From NCBI RefSeq assembly GCF_003479805.1, contig NZ_QUHV01000008.1, positions 1 to 64,000 of the forward strand: DNA of 64,000 nt, written 5' to 3'. A program made the translations under genes and the position numbers. Each line of letters opens with the position of its first letter. Position 1 is the first letter of the stretch. Below are positions 1 through 8,219 of this stretch, in pieces. Below the pieces are notes generated by a model, which made no database searches, was not told the origin of the DNA, and was given only the letters and a program-made list of their open reading frames with translations. The stretch comes from Collinsella sp. AF08-23. Its GTDB lineage: Bacteria; Actinomycetota; Coriobacteriia; Coriobacteriales; Coriobacteriaceae.

Positions 1-85
1 ATCGAAATTTATCGATGGCCTATTTCAGACTGTAATGGGTAAGGGTATACGTGAATTACCAGTACTGCCTGTGAAGGGAGTTTCC

Positions 86-406
86 ATGGTGGCCATTGAT
101 TGGACGTCAGGGATCGTCACCCTCGTCACTCAGCTTGTTCCGGGTATGATCGCCGTTGGCCTTGCCTTGGTGGCGGCCCTCGCCGCACGGACGAAGGCGA
201 TGCCCACGCTCGTGTTCGCCAGCGGTCTGAGCGCCGCGCTCTCCTTGGTTGGGGTTCTCGTGGGGCTGCAAACATACGCGCACGCCCTCGAGGCATCATC
301 TTTTTACGACACGATCGACGCCTACGTGTTCTGTGCGATCGTTCTAGTTGTGCTGACGTACGGTCTCGATGCCATTGCGCTCGTTCGCGGGCGCTTCCGC
401 GGGTAG
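86..406 (+). CDS. Small three-helix membrane protein, unknown function
   Basis: I do not recognise the family. The 106-residue product has three hydrophobic stretches, at about residues 10-31, 37-60 and 74-95, and a short basic tail (RGRFRG), so it is probably an integral membrane protein. I chose the ATG at 86 because GAAGGGAG lies about five bases upstream; the in-frame ATG at 35 has no ribosome site. It lies 174 bases before the sigma factor gene on the same strand and may be unrelated to it. The call rests on length, hydrophobicity and the ribosome site only. Confidence 0.6.
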   Translation: MVAIDWTSGIVTLVTQLVPGMIAVGLALVAALAARTKAMPTLVFASGLSAALSLVGVLVGLQTYAHALEASSFYDTIDAYVFCAIVLVVLTYGLDAIALVRGRFRG

Positions 407-523
407 GTCGCACAAACCGGCTGAAACGGCCGCGCGGTCACGTGGGATTCCCGCATTCGAAGAGCCGTTCCGTCCAGTGTAATCCGATCCTTTTCCTTGC
501 TCTATTCTATGTAGAACCTGTGT

Positions 524-548
524 GCGGGCGCTCATGTGGGGCGCCCGC
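524..548 (+). terminator. Hairpin in the gap before the sigma factor gene
   Basis: The arms GCGGGCGC (524-531) and GCGCCCGC (541-548) can form an eight-base-pair stem with a nine-base loop, followed by TTCGTT. It could end transcription of the upstream membrane protein gene or lie in the leader of the sigma operon. The T-run is poor. The rest of the gap (407-523) shows no gene. Confidence 0.4.
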
Positions 549-580
549 TTCGTTATCTAGGGTGAGAGGAGGTGATGCGC

Positions 581-1108
581 GTGGCGTATCCGCAGCGCGG
601 ATTGAACGCCGCGGAAGTTCGGGCCCTCATCGAGGACCACTACGATGACGTGCTCGCGTACTGTCGTCGGCACACCGAAAGCGCGGACGAGGCACAGGAC
701 GCCGCCCAGGAGGTCTTCCTACGGTTCGTGCGAACGGCAAAGAGCTATCGTGACGCGGGCAAACCGCTGGCGTACCTGCTCACGATTGCCCGAAACGTTT
801 GCGTGGACGCGGCTCGGGCCCGAGTGCGGGCGACCGACGAACTGCCCACCGACGAGGTTCTGGCAGATCCGGCGCCCTCGGACACCGAGAACTTCTCGCC
901 AGCCGGAATGGATGGCCTGCGCCATGCGATCGCCTTACTGACTGCCGAGGATCGCGAAGTCCTCGAGCTGCGGTTCGACCAGGAGCTCACCTTCGCCGAG
1001 ATTGGGCGCGTGATGGGCATCAGCAGATTCGCTGCTCGGCGCAGACTCGACGGCGCGCTCGCCGCCTTGCGAGAACTGTTGAAATCGGGAGAGGAGGACG
1101 TGAAATGA
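581..1108 (+). CDS. RNA polymerase sigma factor, ECF (sigma-70 family)
   Basis: This protein would direct RNA polymerase to a small set of promoters. Of 175 residues, the N-terminal half is a region 2 domain (acidic helix around EDHYDDVLAYCRR, then DAAQEVFLRFVR and YLLTIARNVCVDAARAR). The C-terminal half is a region 4 helix-turn-helix (LTAEDREVLELRF, then TFAEIGRVMGIS). Length is typical of ECF factors. AGGAGG at 567-572 favours GTG 581 (eight-base spacing); ATG 575 is only two bases away from it. The stop overlaps the next gene by four bases (ATGA), so the two are probably translationally coupled, as is usual for a sigma/anti-sigma pair. Promoter specificity cannot be read from the sequence. 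Confidence 0.9.
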   Translation: MAYPQRGLNAAEVRALIEDHYDDVLAYCRRHTESADEAQDAAQEVFLRFVRTAKSYRDAGKPLAYLLTIARNVCVDAARARVRATDELPTDEVLADPAPSDTENFSPAGMDGLRHAIALLTAEDREVLELRFDQELTFAEIGRVMGISRFAARRRLDGALAALRELLKSGEEDVK

Positions 1109-1923
1109 AGGGAAACCGAGAGGATGCGCTCGAGCGGGATCTTTCGGCGCTGTATCGCTCGGATCGCGAGCTGTTCTTAAGTGAACAGGGGTCGAACGGT
1201 CGCTCCGAGCTCATCGAGGAGTGCGCAAGCGCCTGTGAGCGCGAGTTGACACTAGAGGCGAGCGCGACGTCCCCGCATATGCAGTTGGGAGGATTCCTTT
1301 TTGCCCAAGTGCGCTTCACGCGCTCCGTGGTCTGGACCGCATTTGCGTTCGTTGCCTTGCTGACGGCCGTGGCTCCCCATGTCGAGACGGAGGGGCCGCT
1401 GGGCTCCCAGGTGCTCTCTGCCGCGGGTGGCCTGACGGCGCTCGTCTGCCTTGCGAGCGTCACGCGCTCAAAGCCCTTCGGCATGGGCGAGCTAGAAGCC
1501 GCCTGCCCGTTCAACGCGGTGTCCGTGGTCGTTGCGCGGCTGCTGCTGATGGGTCTTGCGAGTGCCCTCGTCCTCGCGGTTGGAGCCGTTGCGTCGGGGA
1601 TTGAAGGCGTTGGTGTCGCGCGGGCGTTGCTGCTCATGGGTGCGCCGTACCTCATCGCCTGCGCGGGCGGTCTTATGTGTGCACGACGCGTTTCAAGCCC
1701 GGATGCGCGCGGCGCGGCCATCGCATGGGCCTCTGCCGTCACAGCGACCGGCGCGATGCTCTTCTACGCCGCACCCTCGGCATATGCTCAGACGAGCGCC
1801 TGGATGTGGATCCTTGTGTGCGCCGTCGCGGGCGTGTGGTGCACCCGTGAGGTCCGCGCCTGGGTCGGTGCCAGCGCGTCCGGATTCATTCCCGAGACGC
1901 GGCGGACGCCCGCCTGGCGGTAA
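1105..1923 (+). CDS. Six-helix membrane protein, possible anti-sigma factor
   Basis: The 272-residue product has a charged N-terminal region of about 70 residues followed by six hydrophobic segments (roughly residues 72-95, 103-122, 135-160, 168-188, 200-220 and 228-246). Its ATG overlaps the sigma gene stop (ATGA), with GAGGAGG at 1091-1097. Position and topology suggest a membrane anti-sigma factor whose cytoplasmic N-terminus holds the sigma factor. The zinc anti-sigma motif HxxxCxxC is absent, however; only a CASAC pair is seen near residue 34. It could also be a membrane component of the exporter encoded just downstream. Function is inferred from context only. Confidence 0.65.
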   Translation: MKGNREDALERDLSALYRSDRELFLSEQGSNGRSELIEECASACERELTLEASATSPHMQLGGFLFAQVRFTRSVVWTAFAFVALLTAVAPHVETEGPLGSQVLSAAGGLTALVCLASVTRSKPFGMGELEAACPFNAVSVVVARLLLMGLASALVLAVGAVASGIEGVGVARALLLMGAPYLIACAGGLMCARRVSSPDARGAAIAWASAVTATGAMLFYAAPSAYAQTSAWMWILVCAVAGVWCTREVRAWVGASASGFIPETRRTPAWR

Positions 1924-1987
1924 CGCCGCCCGACCGTTCGCCTTACGGTGTCGCTGCACAGGCGCCCGCCTGGCGTAATCGCCGCCC
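1907..1987 (+). repeat. Imperfect direct repeat at the end of the membrane protein gene
   Basis: CGCCCGCCTGGCG occurs at 1907-1919, spanning the last codons of the membrane protein gene, and again at 1963-1975. Both copies are followed by closely similar bases ending in CGCCGCCC, giving units of about 25 bases that start 56 bases apart. This looks like a small local duplication of the gene's 3' end. No other feature is seen in the 120-base gap before the ABC ATPase gene. Confidence 0.6.
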
Positions 1988-2043
1988 AAGCATCCGCCCA
2001 CGAATACCTGCTGTATATCGATACGAATCGAAAGGAGCCCACG

Positions 2044-3015
2044 ATGGAGCTCGTACTCGACCGGCTGACCAAGCAGTACGGTCCCAAGATCGCCGTCGAC
2101 CGGGTGAGCGCGCGCCTGCGCCCCGGGGTTTACGGCCTGCTCGGCGCCAATGGCGCAGGAAAGACGACCATCATGCGCATGATCTGCGGGATTTTGCGCC
2201 CATCCTCCGGTGAGATCAGCCTGGACGGCCGCTCGATCGCCGAGCTGGGCGGGGAGTACCGCGCGCGGCTGGGGTACCTACCGCAGGACTTCGGCTACTA
2301 CCCGGAGTTCACCGCCCTGGACTTCATGGAGTACATGGCGGCACTCAAGGGCGTCGACGCCCGCGCCGCTCGCGCCCGGTCGCTTGAGCTTCTCGACCGG
2401 GTCGGCCTTGCGGGCGAGGAGCACCGCCGCATCCGCACGTTCTCTGGAGGCATGAAGCAGCGACTCGGCATCGCGCAGGCGGTCCTCAACGACCCGGACG
2501 TCCTCGTCCTCGACGAGCCCACGGCCGGGCTTGACCCCAAGGAGCGCGTGCGCTTCCGCAACCTCATCGCCGGCTTCGCCACGGATAAGATCGTCTTGCT
2601 CTCCACGCACATCGTGTCGGACGTGGAATACATCGCTGACAGCATCCTCATGATGCGCGCCGGGTCGTTCATCATGCAGGGGAGCCCTGCGGAGGTCGTA
2701 CGCGGCGTGAAGGGCATGGTCTGGGAGGCGCGTGTCCCTGTCCGCAAAGCCGATGAGTTGGCTTCGCGGGTGCCCGTGGTGAACGTGCACCACGACGGCG
2801 ACGGCATGGCAACGGTACGGTTCCTCTCGTCAGAACCACACGTCGCCGAACTCTCTGCCGTCCCCGTCGCGCCGACGCTCGAGGACCTGTACCTGCACGT
2901 ATTCGACGAGAGCGGTGCCGAGCACACCGGCGCCGCCGTGCCCGTGACAGCGGTCGAGGGGCAGCGCTGCTCCCGTCGCCGCGGGGTTCATTTTGGAGGT
3001 GGGCGCCATGCGTAG
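2044..3015 (+). CDS. ABC transporter ATP-binding protein
   Basis: This 323-residue ATPase would power the membrane protein encoded next. Walker A is GANGAGKTT (about 34-42), the signature SGGMKQR lies near 134, Walker B with LDEPTAGLD near 155-164, and the switch histidine in LLSTHIVSD near 190. The last 80 residues form the extra domain common in export ATPases of the drug/lantibiotic type. AAAGGAG precedes ATG 2044. The 3' end overlaps the permease gene by eight bases. The sigma/membrane protein/ABC order suggests the sigma factor controls this exporter. The substrate is unknown. Confidence 0.9.
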   Translation: MELVLDRLTKQYGPKIAVDRVSARLRPGVYGLLGANGAGKTTIMRMICGILRPSSGEISLDGRSIAELGGEYRARLGYLPQDFGYYPEFTALDFMEYMAALKGVDARAARARSLELLDRVGLAGEEHRRIRTFSGGMKQRLGIAQAVLNDPDVLVLDEPTAGLDPKERVRFRNLIAGFATDKIVLLSTHIVSDVEYIADSILMMRAGSFIMQGSPAEVVRGVKGMVWEARVPVRKADELASRVPVVNVHHDGDGMATVRFLSSEPHVAELSAVPVAPTLEDLYLHVFDESGAEHTGAAVPVTAVEGQRCSRRRGVHFGGGRHA

Positions 3016-4273
3016 CCTTATCAAGTTCGAGCTCAAGAAGATGCTCACCCGTCGCGTAGCGATTGTGGCGAACGTGGGCATGCTGCTCATGCTGACCGTC
3101 GTCATGGGACTCAACGTGGTCCAGACCAAGACCGAGGGCAACATCGGGGAGATTCTCTCCGGGCCCACAGCCATCGCGCATCGCCGCGATGTCACCGAGG
3201 CGCGCGCAGGCGAGCTTACGCCTGAACGCGTAGCCGCCGACATCGCGCATTACCAGGACATCGCCTATGAGAAACTCGATCCCGAGGAGCTTGCGGAGAT
3301 GTCCAACGCCACGGCATACGAGGTTGTGGCCGAGACCTACGACGATGCCACGCGCCTTGAGTTATACGATCCGTATTACATCACGATCCTCAAGCCCTGG
3401 GCAGTCAAAGGGCTGGAGCCGTACCAGTACGCCTCCCGCGTGACGCCCGAGATGGCGCTCGACTTCTATGGAGCTCTTGCAGACAGCCTGCAGGTCACGC
3501 TCGACGAGGGCATGGGAGGGGAGTGGGTGTACTCGCCCGCGGAGCGCGCGTACTGGACCCAGATGGAAGACGGCGTCCCCGAGCCCCTGACGTACGGCTG
3601 GGCGGGAGGCTGGGACAACATCCTCGATTGCGCCGCGTTCCTCGTGTTCATTGTCTTCGCGATGTGCGTGACGGTGACGCCCCTGTTCGCCTCCGAATAC
3701 CGCGACGGAACCGATGCTGTCCTGCTCTCGGCGCGATATGGGCGCGGCAGGCTCGTGAGCGCCAAGCTTTTGGCGGCCATCCTGTACGCCACGGTGCTGT
3801 TCGCGCTGGGCGTGGCGATCATCTGCGGCGTGTCGCTGGTGTTCTATGGTGCCGAGGGCGCGAGTCTGCCCATCCAGAATTACGCCCTCGCCTCGCCGTA
3901 CGCGCTCACGATGTGGCAGGCGGCGGCGATGTATGTGGGCGTCTTCTACCTCGTCATGCTCGGCATGCTCGCCCTTACGCTTGCGCTCTCCGCGCTAACC
4001 CCCTCCACGCTCGCAATCATCGTGACCGACGTGGTGGTCCTGTTCGTGAGCGGCCTGCTGCCCTCTGCCGGCAGCGGCCTCCTGCGCCACGTATTCACGC
4101 TGTTCCCCATGGGCCTGCAGTCCGCGTTCGACCTGTTCGCGTCGCTGTTCTCATACCCGCTCGGACCGGTCGTGCTCGACCTCATCGGCACGGCGGCCCT
4201 GGTGTACTGCGCGCTGGTTGTGGTGGGCGTGCCCGTTGCGTGGCGAGCATGGTGTCGTCACCAGGTGGCGTGA
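3008..4273 (+). CDS. ABC transporter permease (ABC-2 type export)
   Basis: The 421-residue integral membrane protein is the likely partner of the ATPase before it. One helix lies near residues 16-38, followed by an outer domain of about 160 residues rich in acidic and aromatic residues. Five to six more helices follow from about residue 208 to 415. This is the ABC-2 layout, with the large extracytoplasmic loop after helix 1. ATG 3008 is preceded by GGAGGTG at 2996-3002 and overlaps the ATPase gene by eight bases. The substrate cannot be told from the sequence. Confidence 0.85.
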   Translation: MRSLIKFELKKMLTRRVAIVANVGMLLMLTVVMGLNVVQTKTEGNIGEILSGPTAIAHRRDVTEARAGELTPERVAADIAHYQDIAYEKLDPEELAEMSNATAYEVVAETYDDATRLELYDPYYITILKPWAVKGLEPYQYASRVTPEMALDFYGALADSLQVTLDEGMGGEWVYSPAERAYWTQMEDGVPEPLTYGWAGGWDNILDCAAFLVFIVFAMCVTVTPLFASEYRDGTDAVLLSARYGRGRLVSAKLLAAILYATVLFALGVAIICGVSLVFYGAEGASLPIQNYALASPYALTMWQAAAMYVGVFYLVMLGMLALTLALSALTPSTLAIIVTDVVVLFVSGLLPSAGSGLLRHVFTLFPMGLQSAFDLFASLFSYPLGPVVLDLIGTAALVYCALVVVGVPVAWRAWCRHQVA

Positions 4274-4411
4274 GAGCACCGGCAGACGAGCTGCGCAAGC
4301 CACTCGAACTCACCCTCGATTTCGAGATACCCCAGAAGGATGCGGACGCCCTTGGGGATTTGCTGTAAACCTTCGATCCGCTGTCTTTGCTTGAGGATGC
4401 GGTCGCAGGGT

Positions 4412-4618
4412 CTAGGCGTCTTTGGAGTTGGAATTGGTAAGACTATTGATGCCACCGATGTCGCGAAGTGCTTCTTTGATACCGTTCTTTACTGCGGCCT
4501 TACTGAGGAAATAACCCACTGCGAACAGCATCGCAATGGGTAAGAGCGCAAAGAGCAAGCCAGGTAACGGGGCCAGTTCTGACGGAACCATGCTATTTCC
4601 AATCTTCTGCATTGCCAC
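4412..4618 (-). CDS. Possible small single-helix membrane protein
   Basis: This would be a 68-residue protein with one strong hydrophobic segment (LPGLLFALLPIAMLFAVGYF, about residues 18-37) followed by a charged tail ending NSKDA. It starts with GTG 4618 or with the in-frame ATG two codons later, and no good ribosome site is visible. It matches no family I know. The hydrophobic helix and the isolated position favour a real short gene, but chance cannot be excluded. Confidence 0.35.
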   Translation of the reverse strand: MAMQKIGNSMVPSELAPLPGLLFALLPIAMLFAVGYFLSKAAVKNGIKEALRDIGGINSLTNSNSKDA

Positions 4619-4679
4619 TCAATTGACGTCATAGTCCCCAGGAAGAGGGGTGTGCGGGTCTCGAGGCCATAATCGCGCG

Positions 4680-4708
4680 TTGAATGCGACGGCGGCGCAT
4701 GATAGTAT
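4680..4708 (+). promoter_or_regulatory. Promoter for the CAT-anticodon tRNA
   Basis: TTGAAT (4680-4685) and TAGTAT (4703-4708) are separated by 17 bases and lie about 70 bases before the tRNA. The same TAGTAT -10 box is used by the next tRNA promoter. Confidence 0.6.
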
Positions 4709-4775
4709 CTATCGACGGGTCACGGCATTTGGGAGCGATCCTTTTTCTCATCGAAGCCGTCGTGGCACTGCATAC

Positions 4776-4851
4776 GGGCTCTTGGCGCAACGGTTAGCGC
4801 AGGGGACTCATAATCCCTGGGTTCTGGGTTCGAATCCCGGAGGGCCCACCA
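4776..4851 (+). tRNA. tRNA with CAT anticodon (Met or Ile2)
   Basis: A complete cloverleaf can be drawn. The acceptor stem is GGGCTCT with AGGGCCC, the D arm is GCGC/GCGC, the anticodon stem closes the loop CTCATAA, and the T arm is CTGGG-TTCGAAT-CCCGG. A discriminator A and an encoded CCA complete it. CAT can be elongator tRNA-Met or the lysidine-modified tRNA-Ile2. The C4-G69 pair is one of the features used by TilS to recognise Ile2 in E. coli, a weak hint toward Ile2. A rho-independent terminator follows. Confidence 0.93.
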
Positions 4852-4861
4852 TGAAACCTAA

Positions 4862-4887
4862 GGTCAGGCCGCGTGCCTGGCCTTTTT
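4862..4887 (+). terminator. Terminator after the CAT tRNA
   Basis: GGTCAGGC and GCCTGGCC form an eight-pair stem (one G-T) with a short loop, followed directly by TTTTT. Confidence 0.8.
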
Positions 4888-4990
4888 GGTTTACGTGTGG
4901 AATTCAGCTTCGTATCTACTGGTGTCGATCGGCGTCTGGTTACGGCTGGGGCCTTCAGCGCGACTCTCTCCGGGCTTTTCAAATTACCTC

Positions 4991-5020
4991 TTGCACTAAG
5001 GCTCGCATCCATGCTAGTAT
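4991..5020 (+). promoter_or_regulatory. Promoter for tRNA-Val
   Basis: TTGCAC (4991-4996) and TAGTAT (5015-5020) are spaced by 18 bases and lie 20 bases before the tRNA start. Confidence 0.65.
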
Positions 5021-5039
5021 TCTCCTTGCTGAAAAGCAC

Positions 5040-5114
5040 GGGCGATTGGCTCAGGGGTAGAGCATATCCTTCACACGGATGGGGTCACAAGTTCGAATCT
5101 TGTATCGCCCACCA
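5040..5114 (+). tRNA. tRNA-Val (CAC)
   Basis: The acceptor stem is GGGCGAT with ATCGCCC and the D arm GCTC/GAGC. The anticodon stem TATCC/GGATG closes loop TTCACAC, giving anticodon CAC. The T arm is ACAAG-TTCGAAT-CTTGT, and CCA is encoded. It has its own promoter and a strong terminator, so it is a single-gene unit. Confidence 0.95.
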
Positions 5115-5126
5115 TCAAACATTTAA

Positions 5127-5151
5127 GGCTCCAGGGAACTGGAGCCTTTTT
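5127..5151 (+). terminator. Terminator after tRNA-Val
   Basis: GGCTCCAG and CTGGAGCC pair perfectly around the loop GGAA and are followed by TTTTT. Confidence 0.9.
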
Positions 5152-5183
5152 GCTATCACGCGCATGTGCAAAGTGAGGTTGAC

Positions 5184-7193
5184 ATGATTCTCCTGGTCGA
5201 CAAGATCGAGAAATCGTTCGGTTCCCGCACCCTCTTCACCGGGGCTACGCTACAGGTGAACGCTGGTGAGCGCTACGCGCTGGTCGGCCCCAACGGTGCA
5301 GGCAAAACGACCCTCCTCAAGATCATCATGGGCCTCGACAACCCCGATGCCGGATCCGTGACCTTCGCAAAGGACACAAATGTCGGCTATCTGGAGCAGG
5401 AGACCAAGCTCGCCGGTGCCACCTCCATCATCCGGGAGGTTATGGACGCTGCGATCGAAATCAAGACGATGGGGGAGCGCGCCGAGGAGCTTCAGCTCAA
5501 GATTGCCGAGGCCGGAGAGTCTGGCGAGGTCCCTCAGGCCATGCTTGACGAGTATGGTCATGTGCAGGACCGCTTCGAGCGTTTGGGTGGCTACGAGCTC
5601 GAGAGCAATGCGCGTCAAATTCTCGCTGGACTGGGTTTCAAGCCGACCGATTTCGAGCAGCCCTGCTCGGAGTTCTCCGGCGGCTGGCAGATGCGCATCG
5701 CGCTGGCAAAATTGTTCTTGCGCCACCCCGATGTCCTGCTGCTCGACGAGCCCACCAACCACTTGGACCTCGAAAGCGTCCAGTGGTTGCGTGGTTTCAT
5801 ATCGGCCTACGAGGGCGCCGTGCTCATCGTCTCCCATGACCGCGCCTTCATGGATGCCTGTGTGGATCACGTTGCGGCACTTGAGAACCGCCGCATCACC
5901 ACCTACACCGGCAATTACAGCTCCTATCTCAAGCAGCGAGAGGACAACCTCGAGCAGATGCGCGCCAAGCGCGCCGCGCAGGAGCGCGAGATCGCCCACA
6001 TGCAGGTGTTCGTCGATAAGTTCCGCTACAAGCCCACCAAGGCCGCGCAAGCGCAAGAACGCATGCGCCGCATCGAGCAGATCAAGAGCGAGCTCGTCAT
6101 CCTTCCCGAGGGCCACAAGCACGTGAACTTCAAGTTCCCCGATCCTCCTCGCTCCGGCGATATGGTTATCAAGCTTGAGGACTTCTCCAAGCGCTACGGC
6201 GACAAGGTCCTTTATGAGGATGCAAACCTCACGCTGTACCGCGGTGACCGTGTGGCCCTGGTGGGCCCAAACGGAGCGGGCAAGTCGACGCTTCTCAAGA
6301 TGCTCATAGGGCAGGAGGCCCCAACCACTGGCACGCGTACGCTCGGCACCCATGTGGGCGTGGCGTATTACGCCCAGCATCAGCTCGAGGGGCTCAAAGA
6401 GGGCAACACCGTCCTTCAGGAGATCGACTCGGTCGCCCCCACCTGGACCGTTCCGCAACAACGCAGCCTGCTTGGCGCCTTCCTCTTCGCCGGCGACGAT
6501 GTCGACAAACGCGTCGGAGTCCTCTCCGGCGGCGAGCGCGCGCGTCTTGCGCTCGCCAAGATGCTGGTCGCTCCCGAGGCACTCCTGTGCCTGGACGAGC
6601 CCACAAACCACCTCGACATCGACTCGGTCGACATGCTCGAAAACGCCCTCAAGAGCTTCCCCGGCACTATTGTGCTCATCTCGCACGACGAGCACCTCGT
6701 CCGATCGGTCGCCAATCGTGTTGTCGATATCAGGGACGGCAAGATGACCGTCATCGACGGTGATTACGAGTATTACCTCTACAAGCGAGAGGACTTGGCG
6801 CAGCGCGCAGCGGAGGGTCACCTGCCCGTCACGCCGTTACCAAGCAAAGCTCCTTTAACCAATGTTGAATCAACAGCCGAGCCCGTACGCGAGGGCAAAA
6901 AGACCAAGGAACAGCGTCGGGCAGAGGCGGCGGCACGCGCCGAGCTTAATCGCCGACTCAAGGGAACCAAGGACAAGCTCAAGAACGTCGAGGCTGCGCT
7001 CGAGGTCAAACGTGCCCGCTACGATGAGCTCATGGAGCTGATGGCGAGCGAGGAGTTGTACGCCGACCAAGAAAAGTTCAGCGCGGCGCTCGGGGAATAC
7101 AACGCCCTCAAGCAGGAATTGCCCGACTTGGAGGACGAATGGCTCGAGCTTTCGACCATCATCGAGGAAGAGACTGCTCGTGGATGCGCGTAA
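5184..7193 (+). CDS. ABC-F family ATPase (ribosome-associated, EttA/Uup-like)
   Basis: The 669-residue soluble protein has two ABC domains and no membrane segment, which is the ABC-F layout. These proteins act on the ribosome exit or peptidyl-transfer sites. Walker A motifs GPNGAGKTT (about 35-43) and GPNGAGKST (about 361) are seen. The signatures are FSGGWQMR and LSGGERAR, and both Walker B motifs read LDEPTNHLD. The linker between the domains is long and basic. The C-terminal 100 residues are a charged coiled coil, as in Uup and other long members. ATG 5184 follows GTGAGG; the upstream in-frame GTG 5166 is less likely. The exact subfamily is not certain. Confidence 0.9.
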   Translation: MILLVDKIEKSFGSRTLFTGATLQVNAGERYALVGPNGAGKTTLLKIIMGLDNPDAGSVTFAKDTNVGYLEQETKLAGATSIIREVMDAAIEIKTMGERAEELQLKIAEAGESGEVPQAMLDEYGHVQDRFERLGGYELESNARQILAGLGFKPTDFEQPCSEFSGGWQMRIALAKLFLRHPDVLLLDEPTNHLDLESVQWLRGFISAYEGAVLIVSHDRAFMDACVDHVAALENRRITTYTGNYSSYLKQREDNLEQMRAKRAAQEREIAHMQVFVDKFRYKPTKAAQAQERMRRIEQIKSELVILPEGHKHVNFKFPDPPRSGDMVIKLEDFSKRYGDKVLYEDANLTLYRGDRVALVGPNGAGKSTLLKMLIGQEAPTTGTRTLGTHVGVAYYAQHQLEGLKEGNTVLQEIDSVAPTWTVPQQRSLLGAFLFAGDDVDKRVGVLSGGERARLALAKMLVAPEALLCLDEPTNHLDIDSVDMLENALKSFPGTIVLISHDEHLVRSVANRVVDIRDGKMTVIDGDYEYYLYKREDLAQRAAEGHLPVTPLPSKAPLTNVESTAEPVREGKKTKEQRRAEAAARAELNRRLKGTKDKLKNVEAALEVKRARYDELMELMASEELYADQEKFSAALGEYNALKQELPDLEDEWLELSTIIEEETARGCA

Positions 7194-7476
7194 GGCTGGT
7201 GCCATCGCCCTTTCCGTCATCGGGTTCGCCTGTCGCGTCATCGCATGCGCCCTGTGCGCACTGACCGTTGCGCTCTGCTTTAACGGCGTTGCCGCAAAAC
7301 TCAACATCGTGACCTTCGTGGTCGAGCTCACCCAGGCGCTTCCCGCGATGATTTCGGGCTATGGGCTCATCGCCACCCCCTTTGGCGGCGTGTTCCGCTT
7401 CGACTTCGCCTGCATGGCCGTCGCGTTCTTCGTCATCGATTACCTCTGCGTCCGCATCTCTCGGGCGCTGCGCTAG
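7180..7476 (+). CDS. Small membrane protein, unknown function
   Basis: The 98-residue product has three hydrophobic stretches (about 10-32, 43-62 and 74-92) and no motif I recognise. It starts with GTG inside the last codons of the ABC-F gene (14-base overlap) and ends eight bases before the M50 protease gene. It is therefore probably translated as part of the same operon. Codon use resembles its neighbours. Confidence 0.65.
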   Translation: MDARKAGAIALSVIGFACRVIACALCALTVALCFNGVAAKLNIVTFVVELTQALPAMISGYGLIATPFGGVFRFDFACMAVAFFVIDYLCVRISRALR

Positions 7477-7484
7477 GAGACCTC

Positions 7485-8168
7485 ATGAATGTCCCGTATT
7501 TGCTGAGCCTTCTCACCAGCGCGCTTGCGCTGATCGTCGGCATCGTCGTCCACGAGAGTGCCCACGCCCTCGCGGCCTATGTGCTCGGAGACAGGACCGC
7601 CCGGTCCCAGGGAAGGCTCTCCCTCAACCCGCTCAAGCATATCGATCCCTTTGGAACGGTCTTACTTCCATTGATCATGATTCTCGCCGGAGGTCCTGTC
7701 TTCGCGTTCGCCAAACCCGTTCCGGTCTATCTGAACAACCTCAAGCATCCGCGCCGCGATGAGGTCCTCATATCGCTTGCTGGCCCAGCGTCCAATATCC
7801 TGCTTGCCGGAATCGCGGCGCTCATCTTGCGCGGCATCCCCGGTGCCACGCTCATGGATCCCTACAGCGGTGCGGTTGTCAATGCGGTTCTTGGCTTTGC
7901 CTTTACGAGCATTTCCGTCAACCTCTCCCTTGCGTTTTTCAACCTCATCCCGCTGCCCCCGCTCGACGGTTCGTCGATCCTCGTTCCGTTTCTCAAAGGA
8001 CGCGCGCTGCAGACGTACTATGAGATCCAGCGCTACTCGATGCCCATCCTCATCGTGGTGCTCTACATCCTTCCCAGCCTTGTGCATATCGATATCTTGG
8101 ATTGGTATTTCTCTTTGACGGTCGATCCCCTGTACCTCTTGCTCGTCCGCTTCGCGCTCGGGATGTAG
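7485..8168 (+). CDS. Site-2 protease family (M50) membrane metalloprotease
   Basis: The 227-residue polytopic protein belongs to the short, PDZ-less M50 group often seen in operons with scpA. The zinc motif HESAH is at residues 23-27 in the first helix. A downstream motif NLIPLPPLDGS supplies the usual third ligand aspartate. Five to six helices can be seen. Members cleave peptides within the membrane, but the substrate of this group is not known. It sits 51 bases before scpA. Confidence 0.85.
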   Translation: MNVPYLLSLLTSALALIVGIVVHESAHALAAYVLGDRTARSQGRLSLNPLKHIDPFGTVLLPLIMILAGGPVFAFAKPVPVYLNNLKHPRRDEVLISLAGPASNILLAGIAALILRGIPGATLMDPYSGAVVNAVLGFAFTSISVNLSLAFFNLIPLPPLDGSSILVPFLKGRALQTYYEIQRYSMPILIVVLYILPSLVHIDILDWYFSLTVDPLYLLLVRFALGM

Positions 8169-8219
8169 TGCGCTAAACTAATTTCTGTATGTGCATGCGC
8201 GATGAGAAGGGGGAGTTTG

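Larger units (their letters stand above)
4274..4775. other. Gene-poor stretch between the exporter and the first tRNA
   Basis: About 500 bases with only one weakly supported small gene on the - strand (4412-4618) and a tRNA promoter near its right end. Just after the permease stop, the + strand reads open to 4368 in another frame and ends ALGDLL-stop. That stretch has gene-like codon choice but no start, so it may be the remnant of a lost gene. I see no further supported feature. Confidence 0.45.

Noticed and set aside
799..1104. N-terminal extension of the membrane protein frame upstream of 1105
   Set aside because: It overlaps the sigma factor gene in another frame; the ATG at 1105 has a ribosome site and the ATGA overlap.
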